The position numbers were made by a program, and so were the translations under genes. Under the pieces are notes generated by a model, which saw nothing but the letters and a program-made list of their open reading frames with translations, did not search any database and was not told the origin of the DNA. From NCBI GenBank assembly GCA_018061385.1, contig JAGOUF010000062.1, positions 1-8,641 of the forward strand: 8,641 nucleotides of DNA, given 5' to 3'. Of this stretch, positions 6,834-8,641 are shown in pieces; position 1 is the stretch's first letter; each line of letters starts with the position of its first letter. This stretch comes from Chitinophagaceae bacterium (GTDB taxonomy: Bacteria > Bacteroidota > Bacteroidia > Chitinophagales > Chitinophagaceae).

Positions 6834-8641
6834 TCATTCTACAGAAACACTCTTTACAATCTTTGTTGAACCATCGGTTACTACCAATTGATAAATTCCT
6901 TTGGTTAATGCAGTTGGTAGATTAAATGTGAAAATTGTACTTCCAGTGCTTACAGTTTGCTGCTTGCTGTAAACCAAAATGCCAGAAGCGTTGTACAGTA
7001 TAAATGAATAGTTGCCTTTTTCGTAACCTACCAATTTGATGTTCAATTGTTTGTCTTTAACAGGGTTTGGCATTACCTGCAAATCCATTTGATTTGCTTT
7101 TCCCTTAGTAACTTTTACTGTTATACTGTATAGCACATGGCCATCTTTTTCTATGGCTTTTATCCTGTACAGGTTGGTGCCAGTAATAGGCAATTCATCC
7201 ATTGAAGTATATAAGTTTGAACCAGTGGCTGCTTGCTGTGAAATGGCAACAAAATTGTTTGCTGACACTGCTTTTTCTACTTCATAGCTTGCAATGTTTA
7301 TTTCGTTTGCAACCTGCCAAGTGAGTTTTGTTTTGTCATTAACCAATAAGGCATTGAACGAAACAAACTTAACAGGCACAACAGCACTAGCATTAGCAAT
7401 AGCAAACTGACTAAAGTCCGTAAAGTTTACATCAGATATTATGGTGCCTGAAGTATTAGCTGAACCACCAGTGGCCGAACCCAAGTTTAACCAACTGCCA
7501 GATCCATTGTCCTTGGCAATTCTAATGGTAGCTTTATCAGCTAGAGAAACACCAGTTATAGATGCATCTACAGCATCATAATCCAATTGAACTTGTGCTG
7601 CAGTAACATTGGCACCTGCATCCTTAAAAATATTATAATACCTCGTATCAGATACTTTGGATAAAGTTGGTGGTAAGGTATTGGAAGTAGGAGCACCCAA
7701 AAATACTTCAGCTGTATAATTGGTTGATGTAGCTGCATCTTGTGTAATGGTTAATGTTACAGGGCTATAAGCTGTTCCTTTTCCAATTGGTAAAACAAGT
7801 GAAGTGGAACTTGTAATATCCAATGAACGTTGCAATGGTCCATTTACAAAACTGGTACTGCTTCCACCACTAACTGTTGCATTGCCAGAAATGGTAAGCA
7901 AATTGGTAGATGTTGTATTTACTAATCCATTGGTGAATGTTACATTCCCTTTCAAAATAATTGGAGCAAGCAAGGTAATGCCAGCAGCATTATTGAAGTT
8001 GGTATTGAATATGTCTATTGTTGCCGATGACATAATAGTTTGTGCTGAACTTCCATTCAGTTCAAAGTTGGCAGTGGTGCCAGTTGTTCTTGATATGGTA
8101 GCTCCATTGCCCATTTGTATGTTTCCCTTTACAAACAATGTTGCTGAACCCGTTCCTGCCGTTCCTACACTTCCTGTGATGCCAAAGTTTCCTCCAGTCA
8201 TGGTAAAGTCTCCATTGCAGGTCATGGACCTTGGAGCATTATTGGGATAAATGTAAACATAGCCACCACTTTGTGTATAGGAACCCACTACTGAATTTTG
8301 TACGCCACCGCTTGAAATCATTTGAATGCCACCTGTACCAGCAGTTCCTGTTGATATCACATTGAAATTGCCTGTTACTGTAAAGCCGGTTGTAGCTATG
8401 ACCACATTGCCTGTTTGGTTTTCACAATTCCAAGTTAGGTTGGCAAAAGATTGTCCAAAGCCACCACTTGGCACACCTGTTCCTCCTGTTACCAAACAGG
8501 TTGAGCCTGCTGCCCATGTTAATGTTGGTATTGCAGTTGTTACATCATGTTGATAAGTACCAGTTGCACCAAAAGCAAGTGTGCCAGTTAATGTAAGTAT
8601 GCCACTGTTTTTCAGTTTCCCGTTTACTGTAATATCTGTTC
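6834..8641 (-). CDS. Large repetitive surface/adhesin-like protein with T9SS C-terminal sorting domain, C-terminal part (5' end beyond window)
   Basis: The minus-strand frame stays open from the TGA stop at 6834-6836 to base 8641, giving 601 residues with the N-terminus missing. An apparent TTG start at 8495 is not real: coding continues upstream with GATGTYQHDVTTAIPTLTW, then AAGSTC. Residues below count from the first complete codon at the right edge. Residues 1-75 hold the GTYQH...IPTLTW..GSTC...GG.GQSFANLTWNC block typical of large Bacteroidota surface proteins. Residues about 76-280 are Gly/Thr/Ser/Asn-rich short strands such as ELNGSSAQTI and LLTISGNATV, suggesting a beta-solenoid. About 330-420 is a beta module ending FTDFSQFAIA. 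About 423-510 is a fibronectin-like module (PVKFVSFNALLVNDKTKLTW, then NEINIASYEVEK). About 518-601 is the T9SS type A sorting domain (MPNPVKD, ending KIVKSVSVE). It should be secreted and surface-anchored or released; adhesion is inference. The base composition is visibly less AT-rich than its neighbours, perhaps from the Gly/Thr/Ala content. Confidence 0.92.
   Translation of the reverse strand, partial: TDITVNGKLKNSGILTLTGTLAFGATGTYQHDVTTAIPTLTWAAGSTCLVTGGTGVPSGGFGQSFANLTWNCENQTGNVVIATTGFTVTGNFNVISTGTAGTGGIQMISSGGVQNSVVGSYTQSGGYVYIYPNNAPRSMTCNGDFTMTGGNFGITGSVGTAGTGSATLFVKGNIQMGNGATISRTTGTTANFELNGSSAQTIMSSATIDIFNTNFNNAAGITLLAPIILKGNVTFTNGLVNTTSTNLLTISGNATVSGGSSTSFVNGPLQRSLDITSSTSLVLPIGKGTAYSPVTLTITQDAATSTNYTAEVFLGAPTSNTLPPTLSKVSDTRYYNIFKDAGANVTAAQVQLDYDAVDASITGVSLADKATIRIAKDNGSGSWLNLGSATGGSANTSGTIISDVNFTDFSQFAIANASAVVPVKFVSFNALLVNDKTKLTWQVANEINIASYEVEKAVSANNFVAISQQAATGSNLYTSMDELPITGTNLYRIKAIEKDGHVLYSITVKVTKGKANQMDLQVMPNPVKDKQLNIKLVGYEKGNYSFILYNASGILVYSKQQTVSTGSTIFTFNLPTALTKGIYQLVVTDGSTKIVKSVSVE

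Noticed and set aside
6731..6925. Plus-strand open frame of 64 codons in the intergenic stretch
   Set aside because: It runs through the terminator hairpin and into the antisense of the sorting domain, with no recognisable features.
7804..8250. Plus-strand open frame of 148 codons, rich in Val, Pro and Leu
   Set aside because: It lies opposite the surface-protein gene and its composition is the mirror of Gly/Thr/Asn-rich codons; the same applies to the frame at 8326-8553.
6834..8495. TTG at 8495 as the start of the surface-protein gene
   Set aside because: The frame is open to the window edge and the upstream residues belong to the same conserved repeat block, so the gene is a fragment starting outside the window.

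Overview
The window is AT-rich chromosomal DNA of a Bacteroidota bacterium. The strongest clues are two proteins ending in type IX secretion (T9SS, Por-type) C-terminal sorting domains, a Bacteroidota-style secreted S8 protease, AT-rich leaders without Shine-Dalgarno sequences, and the repeat style of the last gene. The overall look suits Chitinophagaceae or a close relative, but that family assignment is inference.

Layout, left to right: (1) 1-829, minus strand: N-terminal 276 residues of a secreted S8 (subtilisin-like) peptidase that runs off the left edge. (2) 948-2828, plus strand, divergent from it: a 626-residue exported protein with a carboxypeptidase-regulatory-like domain, a second beta domain, a von Willebrand factor A (VWA) domain and a T9SS sorting domain, closed by a near-perfect palindromic terminator. 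(3) 2892-3332, plus: a small helical cytoplasmic protein of unknown function. (4) 3329-3781, minus: a LEA14-like lipoprotein, convergent with the small gene and overlapping it by four bases at the stop codons. (5) 3888-6398, minus: a full-length exported S9/DPP IV-like serine peptidase with its own terminator. (6) 6399-6833: a 435-base gene-free stretch holding nested and competing inverted repeats, then the terminator of the next gene. (7) 6834-8641, minus: the C-terminal 601 residues of a large repetitive surface or adhesin-like protein with a T9SS sorting domain, running off the right edge.

The common theme is the cell envelope and secretion: five of the six genes encode exported products (two exported peptidases, one lipoprotein, two T9SS cargo proteins). 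Nothing shows that they form one operon: each long gene has its own terminator or a divergent or convergent neighbour. No mobile element, CRISPR array, rRNA or tRNA was seen. The least explained pieces are the foldback region at about 6484-6677, the small 146-residue protein with a possible internal duplication, and the multidomain VWA protein.
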